Assembly: GCA_031270285.1 (NCBI GenBank)
Contig: JAISXY010000084.1
Location: forward strand, 1-37,890
Source: Campylobacteraceae bacterium
Lineage (GTDB): Bacteria > Campylobacterota > Campylobacteria > Campylobacterales > Campylobacteraceae
Length of the DNA stretch: 37,890 bases
Reading direction: 5' to 3'
A program made the translations under genes and the position numbers. This document shows positions 29,078-37,890 of this stretch, piece by piece; position 1 is the stretch's first letter; each line of letters begins with the position of its first letter. The notes below the pieces were generated by a model. That model did not search any database, was not told the DNA's origin, and was given only the letters and a program-made list of their open reading frames with translations.

Positions 29078-30895
29078 TTGGATATAAAAAAGTTTAGAGT
29101 TGAAGAGCTGGAGAATCTTTGCGGCGATATACGAACTAAAATTATTGAAGTTGTCAGCCATAACGGCGGACATTTAAGTTCAAATATGGGAGCTGTAGAG
29201 TTGATAGTCGCTATGCATTATGTATTTGATGCCATGAAAGACCCATTTATATTTGATGTAAGTCATCAGTCATATACGCACAAACTTTTAACGCATAGAT
29301 GGGATAAATTTGATACGCTGCGCCAAAAAGACGGTATAAGCGGCTATACAAAACCAAGCGAATCTTTATATGACTATTTTGTTGCGGGACACAGTTCAAC
29401 TTCTATTTCATTGGCAGTTGGAGCCGCAAAAGCTATCAGATTAAAAAATGAAGAGGGCAGCCGCATACCTGTAGTGTTAATAGGCGACGGCGCCATGAGC
29501 GCAGGTATAGCTTATGAAGCTTTAAATGAGCTTGGTGATAGAAAATACCCTGTTATCATTATCCTTAATGATAATGAGATGAGCATTTCAAAGCCTATCG
29601 GCGCAATCAGCAAATATCTTTCTCAAGCTATGGCAGGACAGTTTTATCAAAAATTTAAACGCAGAGTTGAGCGATTGCTTGATTATCTGCCCGAATCCGC
29701 CATGTACATGGCAAAAAGATTTGAAGAAGGTTTTAAACTTATAACTCCCGGTATGCTTTTTGAAGAGCTTGGATTGGAATATATAGGACCTATTGACGGT
29801 CATGATTTGCGTGCCGTTATAAATACGCTTCAAACGGCGAAAAAGCTTGGCAAACCTGTAATTATACATGCTCAAACGATAAAAGGCAAAGGTTATATAA
29901 AAGCTGAAGGGCAGTTTGAGAAGTGGCATGGAGTTTCGCCTTTTGACATTGAAAGCGGCGAACCTACTCAAATCAAAAAAACTCAAAAAAGCGCTACAAC
30001 GCTTTTTAGCGAAGCGCTTTTTGAACTTGCCAAAGAGCATAAAAATGTTGTAGGAGTAACTGCCGCCATGCCAAGCGGCACAGGCTTAAATAAACTTATA
30101 TCCGAATTTCCTGATCGTTTTTGGGATGTAGCAATTGCAGAGCAGCATGCCGTAACTTCCATGTGTGCTATGGCAAAAGAGGGCTTTAAGCCTTTTGTAG
30201 CAATATATTCTACATTTTTACAGCGCGCTTACGACCAGCTTATTCATGATGCGGCGATAATGAATCTTGATGTAGTATTTGCCATAGATAGAGCCGGAAT
30301 TGTCGGAGAAGACGGCGAAACGCATCAGGGAGCATTTGATATATCATATCTGAATACAGTGCCCAATATGACTGTTTTTGCGCCGCGTGATGAGGTTAGC
30401 ATGAAATATGCGGTAGAGTTTGCTTATAAACATAAAGGTACATGCGCATTCAGATATCCAAGAGATAGTTTTTTGCCATGCAGTTATCAAGCGTCGCCGT
30501 TTGAATTGGGAGTTGCGGAAATTATAAAAAAAGGAGATTCGCAAAAGCTGTTTATAGGTTTTGGAAACGGCGTTGGACGGGCAGTTTTATGCGAGCAGTT
30601 AATAGATGAAAATATAAGCATTGTTGATTTGAAATTTGTCAAACCGTTAGACAAAAAAACCTTAAAAAAATTAGCCGAAAAACATAAAGAGTGGTATATC
30701 TTTAGCGATAGCGCCAAAAAGGGAGGAGTCGGCGAAATAGTATCGGGATTTTTAGCTGATGAAAAAATAGACGGCATAAAAATTACAAGCTTTGAATATC
30801 CCGACGAATTTATACAGCATGGCGATACGACGAAGATAGAAGAATCTCTCGGACTTCTGCCATATCAATTGGCTGAAAAAATTGTAAAAAAGTAA
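29078..30895 (+). CDS. dxs: 1-deoxy-D-xylulose-5-phosphate synthase
   Basis: TTG start; 'HLSSNMGAVEL', 'GDGAMSAGIAYEALNELG', 'ILNDNEMSIS', 'DRAGIVGEDGETHQGAFDISYL'. Confidence 0.96.
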   Translation: MDIKKFRVEELENLCGDIRTKIIEVVSHNGGHLSSNMGAVELIVAMHYVFDAMKDPFIFDVSHQSYTHKLLTHRWDKFDTLRQKDGISGYTKPSESLYDYFVAGHSSTSISLAVGAAKAIRLKNEEGSRIPVVLIGDGAMSAGIAYEALNELGDRKYPVIIILNDNEMSISKPIGAISKYLSQAMAGQFYQKFKRRVERLLDYLPESAMYMAKRFEEGFKLITPGMLFEELGLEYIGPIDGHDLRAVINTLQTAKKLGKPVIIHAQTIKGKGYIKAEGQFEKWHGVSPFDIESGEPTQIKKTQKSATTLFSEALFELAKEHKNVVGVTAAMPSGTGLNKLISEFPDRFWDVAIAEQHAVTSMCAMAKEGFKPFVAIYSTFLQRAYDQLIHDAAIMNLDVVFAIDRAGIVGEDGETHQGAFDISYLNTVPNMTVFAPRDEVSMKYAVEFAYKHKGTCAFRYPRDSFLPCSYQASPFELGVAEIIKKGDSQKLFIGFGNGVGRAVLCEQLIDENISIVDLKFVKPLDKKTLKKLAEKHKEWYIFSDSAKKGGVGEIVSGFLADEKIDGIKITSFEYPDEFIQHGDTTKIEESLGLLPYQLAEKIVKK

Positions 30896-30922
30896 ATTGT
30901 AAAAAATATTAATTAAAAAAGA

Positions 30923-30939
30923 ATATTATTGTATAATAT
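30923..30939. promoter_or_regulatory. Perfect 7-3-7 palindrome overlapping the candidate -10 of the perR-like gene
   Basis: ATATTAT-TGT-ATAATAT; TATAAT at 30932-30937. Confidence 0.5.
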
Positions 30940-30992
30940 GTGTCATGTAATACTACAACTAAATTATAAAAAAATATTTGTGAGGATATATT

Positions 30993-31433
30993 ATGGATTT
31001 TAGCCCTTATTTGAGAGAACGAAACCTCAAAGTAACGCCGCAGAGAATGTCAATATTAAAGATTTTAGATCAGCATACGCACCCGACGGTAGAAGAGTTG
31101 CTTGAAAAGATCAGAAGAGATTTTCCGTCCGTTTCAACTTCAACAATTTATAAAAACTTAAATATTTTAAAAGAAATGAATATGATTATTGAGATAAGTA
31201 CGCAAATCGGCAGATCAAGACTTGATATATACATACGCCCGCATGCACATATTATCTGCAAAAATTGCGGCGCTATAGAAGATATTGATTTTACGGACAG
31301 TACGCATATGTGCAAAAAAGAGTTTGAAGATAACAGTTCATACGAAATAACAAAACTTAATATAACCGCCACTGTGGACAGTTGCAGGCATTGTCGGGAA
31401 ATTGACCTTGAAGCTTTAAATATTTTTAAATAA
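30993..31433 (+). CDS. perR: Fur-family transcriptional regulator, PerR-like
   Basis: 'LKVTPQRMSILKILDQHTHPTVEELLEKIRRDFPSVSTSTIYKNLNIL', 'HAHIICKNCGAIEDI', second CXXC 'CRHC'; follows dxs as in C. jejuni. Confidence 0.8.
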   Translation: MDFSPYLRERNLKVTPQRMSILKILDQHTHPTVEELLEKIRRDFPSVSTSTIYKNLNILKEMNMIIEISTQIGRSRLDIYIRPHAHIICKNCGAIEDIDFTDSTHMCKKEFEDNSSYEITKLNITATVDSCRHCREIDLEALNIFK

Positions 31434-31473
31434 TTTTAGTATTTTTTTCATATATACTTAAAATAATTTATGC

Positions 31474-31499
31474 AATAATTATGATATTTTATAATTATT
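31474..31499. promoter_or_regulatory. 9-bp inverted repeat upstream of the vWA/PP2C/kinase operon (candidate operator)
   Basis: AATAATTAT-GATATTTT-ATAATTATT; very AT-rich, so low specificity. Confidence 0.3.
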
Positions 31500-31512
31500 A
31501 AGGAATATAAGC

Positions 31513-32358
31513 ATGAGAGAGCAGGTTCAGATTGATAGGAAAAATCCTACGGCATTTCTATTTGTTGTAGATCAGTCGCTTTCTATGGGATATGTAATGC
31601 CCTCGGTAAATAAGACCAAAGCTAAACATGTAGCAGATGTTATTAACAGAACGATTTTAAATCTAATAGATCTTTGCAATAAAGCTGACGGCATTAGAGA
31701 CTATTTTTATATAGGTATTATCAGTTACAGCGGCAAAGGTATTCAAAATGGGCTTTTTACTGAAGATGAAAAACCTATTTTAAATTTTATATCCGAAGTG
31801 GCTGCTAATGTAAAAAAGATAGAACATGTAAATGAAAAAGTAGATAATGGTCTTGGTGAAATAGTAGAGAGAGTTATAGAATTTCCTGTATGGATGGAGT
31901 CTGACGCAGACGGCGAAACTCCTATGTGCGGAGCTTTTAGTCTGGCAAGAGAGACGCTTAAAGAGTGGTGTAAAAATAACTTGAACTCTTATCCGCCGAC
32001 GCTTATTCATGTTACCGACGGCGACTCTACTGACGGCGACCCCGAAGAGATAGCCGAAGATATTAAAAAACTTCGTACGCTGTATGGCAATGCGCTTATT
32101 TTTAACCTGCATGTAAGTTCGTTTGATACGAACACGATAGAGTATCCATTCAGCGATAATAATATTAAAGACGAATATGCAAAAATGCTCTTTAGAATGT
32201 CCAGTATTTTTCCCGAACATTTAATAGGCAAAGCAAACGACAGAGGATACAGAGTCGTGGATAATTCAAGAGGTTTTATATTTAATGCGGATGCTGTTGA
32301 TATTGTAAATTTTCTTGAGATAGGTACGCTGCCGACAAACCCATACAAAAAGCGATAA
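31513..32358 (+). CDS. von Willebrand factor A domain protein (TerY-like), intact MIDAS
   Basis: 'FLFVVDQSLSMGY' (DxSxS), 'DGETPMCGAF' (MIDAS Thr), 'LIHVTDGDSTDGDP' (MIDAS Asp). Confidence 0.88.
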   Translation: MREQVQIDRKNPTAFLFVVDQSLSMGYVMPSVNKTKAKHVADVINRTILNLIDLCNKADGIRDYFYIGIISYSGKGIQNGLFTEDEKPILNFISEVAANVKKIEHVNEKVDNGLGEIVERVIEFPVWMESDADGETPMCGAFSLARETLKEWCKNNLNSYPPTLIHVTDGDSTDGDPEEIAEDIKKLRTLYGNALIFNLHVSSFDTNTIEYPFSDNNIKDEYAKMLFRMSSIFPEHLIGKANDRGYRVVDNSRGFIFNADAVDIVNFLEIGTLPTNPYKKR

Positions 32359-32369
32359 GGTAGCTTTTA

Positions 32370-33101
32370 ATGGAGTTAGTATTTTGCGGTTCAATACCTA
32401 AAAATTACGATAAACCGTATGAAAATGAAGATTATTACAATATAGATATTATCAATCAAACTTTACGCGTAGCCATAAGCGACGGCGCAACTGTCTCATA
32501 TGACTCCAAAAATTGGGCGAAAAATTTGGTAGATTGTTTTGTAAAAAAAGGGTTTATTTTAAACAAAAATATGAATAAACTTATCAAAGCCTACTACTCC
32601 AACCGCTTTGATTTTAAAAATTTGACACTCTTTCAAAAAAGAGGAATTGAATTTGGAAGTTACGCTACGATACTTGGACTTGAATATAATCCCGCTTCAA
32701 ATTTTGTACAAATTTTAAGCGTCGGAGACAGTACGGCAGTTTTTTTAGATAACTATGAATTTGCAGACTCTTTTCCATATTCTTTATCCAGTGAATTTAG
32801 TAAAAATCCAAGACTTTTAAGCGTTAAAAAAAATTATAACTATTTCTTCTCCCGCTCCAAAGAGTACAGTAAATTTTATAAAGTTTGGAATATTGAAAAC
32901 AGATATTATCCGATGGTGCTCTGCATGACTGATGCGCTTGCCGAATGGGCTTTTAAATCTTATGAAAGCGGCAATAAAGATACTTGGAGAGAGATTGGTA
33001 ATATCAATTCCATGAAAGATTTTAAAAATTTTGTTGATAGCAAACGCACAGATAAGGCTATAAAGATAGATGATACTACGCTTATTTGTATAAAATTTTA
33101 A
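32370..33101 (+). CDS. Divergent PP2C-like Ser/Thr phosphatase
   Basis: 'ENEDYY', 'VAISDGATVSYDSKNWAKNLV', 'GSYATILGL', 'LSVGDSTAVFL', 'CMTDALAEWAF', 'DDTTLICIKF'. Confidence 0.82.
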   Translation: MELVFCGSIPKNYDKPYENEDYYNIDIINQTLRVAISDGATVSYDSKNWAKNLVDCFVKKGFILNKNMNKLIKAYYSNRFDFKNLTLFQKRGIEFGSYATILGLEYNPASNFVQILSVGDSTAVFLDNYEFADSFPYSLSSEFSKNPRLLSVKKNYNYFFSRSKEYSKFYKVWNIENRYYPMVLCMTDALAEWAFKSYESGNKDTWREIGNINSMKDFKNFVDSKRTDKAIKIDDTTLICIKF

Positions 33102-33110
33102 AGGATAAAA

Positions 33111-35183
33111 ATGTCGTTAAACTATCCCAATTCACATGATTACAGAGCGGCTTTTCAGCATATGCGGGAAAGTTTGACAGACCAGATATTAAAAGAAGGA
33201 ACCGTTAAAACCAACTCATTGGGACCGCAGGTTTTTAGCGGCAATTTTGCTTATGCGTATGAAATTACTTCTCAATACAGAATAAAATATGCCGTTCGCT
33301 GCTTTCGTTATTTTTCAAAAGATCGCGAGGAGCGTTATGCCGCTATATCAAATTTTTTAAAACGGCTTAAGTCATACTATTTTGTGGATTTTGAATATCA
33401 AGCCGAAGGCATTATAATACATGGCGTTAAATATCCGATTGTTAAGATGGCATGGGTGGACGGCGATTTGTTGGGGCAATTTATCGCCGATAACTACTCC
33501 AACAGGCGAAGACTTAAAAATCTCATAAGTTCGCTTATCACGCTCGCAAGATTTATTGAGCAAAATAGTTTCGCACATGGCGATATACAGCCCGGGAATA
33601 TAATAGTCAATAATGACGGAAAAGATTTGAAACTTATTGATTACGACGGCATATATGTAAAAACGCTTCATGATCTCGGTAATTGCGAATGCGGCACGCC
33701 TAATTTTCAGCATCCCAAAAGAAACAATGCATGGAATACAAAGTTAGACAGATTTTCTTTTATATCGCTTTATGTGGCGTTAAATGCGCTTGTAGAGCAG
33801 TACTCTTTGTGGGAAGAGTTATCATGCGATACGGAGTCCATTCTTTTTACAGCGGCAGATTATGAAGATACTAAACGCTCAAAAGCTTTTGCCAAACTTA
33901 TGTATATTGAGAACATGAAAGAAGATGCGCAAAAATTTAAAAGAATATGCGATGCTCCTTTTGAGAAAGTTCCTTCGCTGGATGATTTTATCAGCGGTAA
34001 AAATGTTCCGAATTATTACCATACAAGCAAGCTTGTCTATTTTGCAAGTGCGATTATTATACTTATACTTTGTACGATATATTTTTTAGAGAATGGTTCT
34101 TCCGTCAAAATATATGCGAAGGCAACGGAGATAAAAGAGTTTTTTACAGGCAAAAAAGAGGAAGTTAAAACGGCAGATGAAGAAAAGTATAAAATGGAGT
34201 TGAATATTCAGACAAGCAAAGATTATGCCGACATGATTAAACAATTGGACGATTTACATGCTAAACTGCCAAATGATAACGATATAACGCTTCTTGTTGC
34301 TTCTACATACGCTATAAGCGGCTATAACGATGATAAACTTGCAAATCTTATAAAACCGATGATGGATAAAAAAATAGAAGATTCAAGGCTTTATTTTATT
34401 CTCTCAACACTTTATTGGCGTAAAAACGATATTGAAAAAGCGAATGAATTTATAAGCTTGACAGGCAGCGATATGCATATGGATAGCAGAATAAAAAATA
34501 TGATTGTACCGTTGCGCAATATCTTAAAAATAGAGCTGAATTCGTACAATAAATATAAAAATACTGAAAAACTTGATGATAAAGGCAGTAAAACATTTGC
34601 CAATGCTATGCTTTTATGGGAAAATAATAAACTGCTGTATAAATATTTTGCCGAAATTTATTCGTATGGTTTTATAGGATTTTCCAATGAGTACCCGTTC
34701 AATACGACAAACCAATCTTTTGAACAATGGTTTGATGCTTATGCAAGTTATAACATGGGCAAGAGTTTAAAAATGTTGATAGAGTTATATAAAAAGTATC
34801 CCAAAAATGCGGAACTCTTATATCAGGCTGTGATTAATATCACAAATCTCCATATAGAAGGCAGCGAAGGCAAATGTTATTTTCGCCGCGATAAATATAT
34901 AAAAGTTGCCAAAGAGTTCGGAGATGAGTCTGCAATGATCAGCGCCAGAAGCGCCGTTGATTTTGCAAAAAAATTGGTTGAATTACCGTTTCCGCAGGCT
35001 CAAAGCTATTATGCACTTGCGCTCGCTTATTATGCGAATAATGAGTTTGATATGGCGGAAAGTATTGCAAATATAGCTAAAATAAAAATAACCGAAAACG
35101 ATCATGTAGAAGAGCAGATAGATATACTTTTGAAAAATATAAACAACAGCGTATCATGCAGGCTAAATACAACAAGCAGATAA
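33111..35183 (+). CDS. Atypical protein kinase - single TM - C-terminal helical/TPR-like region
   Basis: 'KYAVRCFRYF' (beta3), 'FAHGDIQPGNIIVNN' (catalytic loop), 'LKLIDYDGIY' (DFG equivalent), 'GTPNFQHPKRNNAWNTKLDRFSFISLYVAL'; TM 'LVYFASAIIILILCTIYFL' at about aa 306-326. Confidence 0.85.
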   Translation: MSLNYPNSHDYRAAFQHMRESLTDQILKEGTVKTNSLGPQVFSGNFAYAYEITSQYRIKYAVRCFRYFSKDREERYAAISNFLKRLKSYYFVDFEYQAEGIIIHGVKYPIVKMAWVDGDLLGQFIADNYSNRRRLKNLISSLITLARFIEQNSFAHGDIQPGNIIVNNDGKDLKLIDYDGIYVKTLHDLGNCECGTPNFQHPKRNNAWNTKLDRFSFISLYVALNALVEQYSLWEELSCDTESILFTAADYEDTKRSKAFAKLMYIENMKEDAQKFKRICDAPFEKVPSLDDFISGKNVPNYYHTSKLVYFASAIIILILCTIYFLENGSSVKIYAKATEIKEFFTGKKEEVKTADEEKYKMELNIQTSKDYADMIKQLDDLHAKLPNDNDITLLVASTYAISGYNDDKLANLIKPMMDKKIEDSRLYFILSTLYWRKNDIEKANEFISLTGSDMHMDSRIKNMIVPLRNILKIELNSYNKYKNTEKLDDKGSKTFANAMLLWENNKLLYKYFAEIYSYGFIGFSNEYPFNTTNQSFEQWFDAYASYNMGKSLKMLIELYKKYPKNAELLYQAVINITNLHIEGSEGKCYFRRDKYIKVAKEFGDESAMISARSAVDFAKKLVELPFPQAQSYYALALAYYANNEFDMAESIANIAKIKITENDHVEEQIDILLKNINNSVSCRLNTTSR

Positions 35184-35318
35184 GGAGCGATTAACGACTG
35201 CATGACTGTATAGAAAGAAGAATGGCGAAAAAAGTATTAAAAGGTATTCTACAAAGCTTTTAATTTATTTTGATATAATCATAAAATATTTTAATATGTT
35301 TCAGGTAAAGGAGTTTAC

Positions 35319-35591
35319 ATGAAGGTTTTAATTGTAATTATTTTGATTATTGTCGGCGTCTATGTTTTCAGACAGGAGATTGTGGACAAAATAGAAAGCG
35401 ATGTAAAAAAGATTCCTCCGAGCGTTGAACAATACAACAAAGTGAGATTTGGCATTAATTATTTTATCCGTGATCAAAGAGCTGCTTTGGAATTGAAAGG
35501 CATATGCACTCAAAACAGTATTTGGCTGAATGATAAAATAACTAACATATTTGCCCAAAATTGCGCTGACGCCAATGACTCTTTAAAATAG
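35319..35591 (+). CDS. Small membrane-anchored protein, unknown function
   Basis: 90 aa; N-terminal TM 'VLIVIILIIVGVYVF'; SD 'AAAGGAG' upstream. Confidence 0.65.
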   Translation: MKVLIVIILIIVGVYVFRQEIVDKIESDVKKIPPSVEQYNKVRFGINYFIRDQRAALELKGICTQNSIWLNDKITNIFAQNCADANDSLK

Positions 35592-35640
35592 ATATTCAGT
35601 AAATTATTATTAGAATAAAAAAACTTTAGGAAAAATATAC

Positions 35641-36606
35641 ATGAGAACATTAACGGGCATTCAGCCTTCAGGCGCTTTGCATCTTGGCAACTATTTCGGT
35701 GCGATAAAACAGATGCTGGATTTGCAGCAAAATGACGAGCTGTTTTTGTTTATTCCAAATCTTCATGCCCTAACAACGCTAAAAGACGCTAAAACACTAA
35801 GAGAAAATACAATTGATGCGGCGGCAACTCTGCTCTCTCTTGGCATAGATCCCGATAAAACGACTTTTTGGGTGCAGTCTGATGTAAAAGAGGTGCTTGA
35901 GCTGTACTGGATACTCTCCGCTTATACTCCCATGGGACTTTTGGAGCGCGCGCATGGATATAAAGACAAGGTAGCAAAAGGCATAGCGCCAAATCACGCC
36001 TTGTTTTCATATCCCGTGCTTATGGCGGCGGACATACTGCTTTACAGCGCAAACAGAGTGCCTGTGGGCAAAGATCAGATACAACATGTGGAGATTACTC
36101 GCGATATTGCTATAAAATTCAATAACGATCATGGAGATATTTTTACTCTCCCCGAAGCAAAAACAGATGAAAATCTTGCCACAGTTCCCGGACTTGACGG
36201 CGCAAAGATGAGTAAAAGTTACGGCAATACGATAGATATATTTTTGAGCGAAAAAGAGTTAAAAAACAGAGTCGGCAAAATCGTAACGGATTCAACGCCC
36301 GTAGAAGAACCGAAAGATCCGTACACTTGCAATGTTTTTGCGCTGGCAAAACTGTTTTTAGACAAAAACGCTCAAAATGAGCTGGCTAATCGTTACCAAA
36401 AAGGCGGCGAAGGGCATGGACATTTTAAAGCTTATCTAAAAGAGCTTATCTGGGACTATTTTGCCCCGCACAGAGAGAAAAAAGCCTATTATGACGCTCA
36501 TCATGGAGAGATAATAGACATTTTAAGAGAGGGCGCATACAAAGCCAGAGAGATCGCTCTGCCCATGATAGACAAAATACGACAAAGCGTCGGAATTTAC
36601 CGATAA
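35641..36606 (+). CDS. trpS: Tryptophan--tRNA ligase
   Basis: '[18 protein letters not shown]' (HIGH-type), '[13 protein letters not shown]' (KMSKS). Confidence 0.97.
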   Translation: MRTLTGIQPSGALHLGNYFGAIKQMLDLQQNDELFLFIPNLHALTTLKDAKTLRENTIDAAATLLSLGIDPDKTTFWVQSDVKEVLELYWILSAYTPMGLLERAHGYKDKVAKGIAPNHALFSYPVLMAADILLYSANRVPVGKDQIQHVEITRDIAIKFNNDHGDIFTLPEAKTDENLATVPGLDGAKMSKSYGNTIDIFLSEKELKNRVGKIVTDSTPVEEPKDPYTCNVFALAKLFLDKNAQNELANRYQKGGEGHGHFKAYLKELIWDYFAPHREKKAYYDAHHGEIIDILREGAYKAREIALPMIDKIRQSVGIYR

Positions 36607-36614
36607 GGAAAAAT

Positions 36615-37853
36615 ATGCTTGATTTAAAACTGCTTCAAAATGACTTTGATACCGTATTTCAGGCTTTGCAAAAGAAACATGTAGATTTGAAACTGCTTGA
36701 AAAACTTAAAAATATATCGCTTGCCTTAAAAGCAAAAAGGCAGTATCTGGAGTCTTTACAAACGGAACAAAACGCCAATAGCAAGCTTTTCGGACAGCTC
36801 AGACAAGAGAAAAAAGATACAAATGAACTTAAAATAAAACTTGACGCCAATAAAGAGATGATAGCAAAAGCAGGCGAAGAGGTCAAAAACCTTGAAAGCG
36901 AACTGCTCCTTATCGCCGAAACTACGCCAAATATCCCTGATAGCGATGTTCCTGAAGGAGCAGACGAGAGCGAAAACATTGAGCTTAAAAAGGTTTTGGA
37001 TACACCCGTATTTGATTTTGAACCCAAAGAGCATTGGGCGTTAGAGCCTGAATGGATAGATTTTGAAAGAGGCGTAAAGCTTGCAAAAAGCAGGTTTAGC
37101 GTTTTGAAAAATGAAGCGGCAAGACTTGAGCGGGCTTTGATAAACTACATGCTGGACTTTAACAGAGGGCGCGGCTTTAAAGAGGTAAATGTGCCCTATA
37201 TCGTAAATCGCGAATCGCTTTTTGGAACAGGGCAGCTGCCGAAGTTTGAAGAGGATCTCTTTAAGATAGAGGGCGAAGAGCTGTTTTTGATACCAACGTC
37301 GGAAGTTCCCGTAACAAATCTTTTTAGAGACGAGATACTTGATGTGGAAGATTTGCCGATAAAATTTACTTGTTATACGGCATGTTTTAGAAAAGAGGCC
37401 GGAAGTGCCGGACGCGATACAAGAGGCATGATAAGGCAGCATCAGTTTGACAAAGTGGAGCTTGTATCCATCACAACGCAAGAGCAGAGTGAGAAAGTAT
37501 TTGACGAAATGCTCTCATGCGCTTCGGATCTTTTAAGCTCTCTTGGATTGGCGCACAGACATTTGCTTTTGTGCGGCGGGGATTTGGGATTTGGTGCGGC
37601 AAAAACGGTAGATCTTGAAGTTTGGCTGCCCGGACAAAACAGATACAGAGAGATAAGTTCCATCTCAAATACAAGGGATTTTCAAGCGCGCCGCGCCAAA
37701 ATCCGCTACAAAAGCGACAAAAAAAATATCCTTGCGCATACGCTAAACGGCTCATCTTTGGCAGTAGGCCGAACGCTTATAGCTATCATGGAAAACTACC
37801 AGACAAAAGACGGAAAAGTAAAAATACCGGAAGTGTTACAAAAATATATGTAG
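36615..37853 (+). CDS. serS: Serine--tRNA ligase
   Basis: N-terminal coiled coil; class II motifs '[25 protein letters not shown]' and '[19 protein letters not shown]'. Confidence 0.97.
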   Translation: MLDLKLLQNDFDTVFQALQKKHVDLKLLEKLKNISLALKAKRQYLESLQTEQNANSKLFGQLRQEKKDTNELKIKLDANKEMIAKAGEEVKNLESELLLIAETTPNIPDSDVPEGADESENIELKKVLDTPVFDFEPKEHWALEPEWIDFERGVKLAKSRFSVLKNEAARLERALINYMLDFNRGRGFKEVNVPYIVNRESLFGTGQLPKFEEDLFKIEGEELFLIPTSEVPVTNLFRDEILDVEDLPIKFTCYTACFRKEAGSAGRDTRGMIRQHQFDKVELVSITTQEQSEKVFDEMLSCASDLLSSLGLAHRHLLLCGGDLGFGAAKTVDLEVWLPGQNRYREISSISNTRDFQARRAKIRYKSDKKNILAHTLNGSSLAVGRTLIAIMENYQTKDGKVKIPEVLQKYM

Positions 37854-37890
37854 AAATTAATTTTTCTTAAAAGTAGTTTTTGTATAATTA

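Noticed and set aside
29588-30040. 150-aa ORF antisense to dxs
   Set aside because: Shadow ORF opposite conserved dxs catalytic sequence.
31780-32348. Antisense ORFs opposite the vWA gene (146 and 113 aa)
   Set aside because: The vWA frame has intact MIDAS motifs; the antisense frames show none and no SD.
31513-35183. Calling the triad a complete tellurite-resistance (ter) operon
   Set aside because: No TerB, TerC, TerD/E or TerZ-like ORF is present in the window; only the vWA/PP2C/kinase part is supported.
37041-37481. 146-aa ORF antisense to serS
   Set aside because: Opposite conserved serS class II motifs; shadow ORF.
1-37890. tRNA/rRNA genes, transposases, integrases or prophage genes
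   Set aside because: Looked for T-loop GTTCRA contexts next to stems and for mobile-element proteins among the ORFs; none convincing.

Overview
This 37.9 kb, AT-rich window looks like a Campylobacterota (epsilonproteobacterial) chromosome segment. That placement rests on gene content and order: lysA-pheA-hisC-dxs-perR-like, trpS-serS, dimeric dUTPase, MutS2-Smr and a desulforubrerythrin-type rubrerythrin. Most of it is housekeeping: dnaX, dut, metX, xseB, murC, mutS2, trpEG, dnaE, pyrB, pepF, lysA, pheA, hisC, dxs, trpS, serS. The most interesting locus is a compact three-gene operon at 31513-35183. It encodes a vWA protein with an intact MIDAS, a divergent PP2C-like phosphatase, and an atypical protein kinase (HGD and DYD motifs, Arg at the beta3 Lys position) fused through one TM helix to a large C-terminal helical/TPR-like region. 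It resembles the vWA-PP2C-kinase ('TerY-P') triads but has no ter genes nearby, and it sits directly downstream of a PerR/Fur-like regulator. Other points of note: hisC directly abuts dxs where C. jejuni carries fliFGH; a nitrilase-fold protein lacks the catalytic Cys; two 5' leaders have perfect hairpins over the Shine-Dalgarno; a full-consensus sigma70 promoter precedes trpE; a membrane protein has an AT-hook-like tail; and there is a 13.5-copy octanucleotide repeat. No tRNA, rRNA, CRISPR array or transposase was seen. Family assignments come from reading motifs, with no database search.
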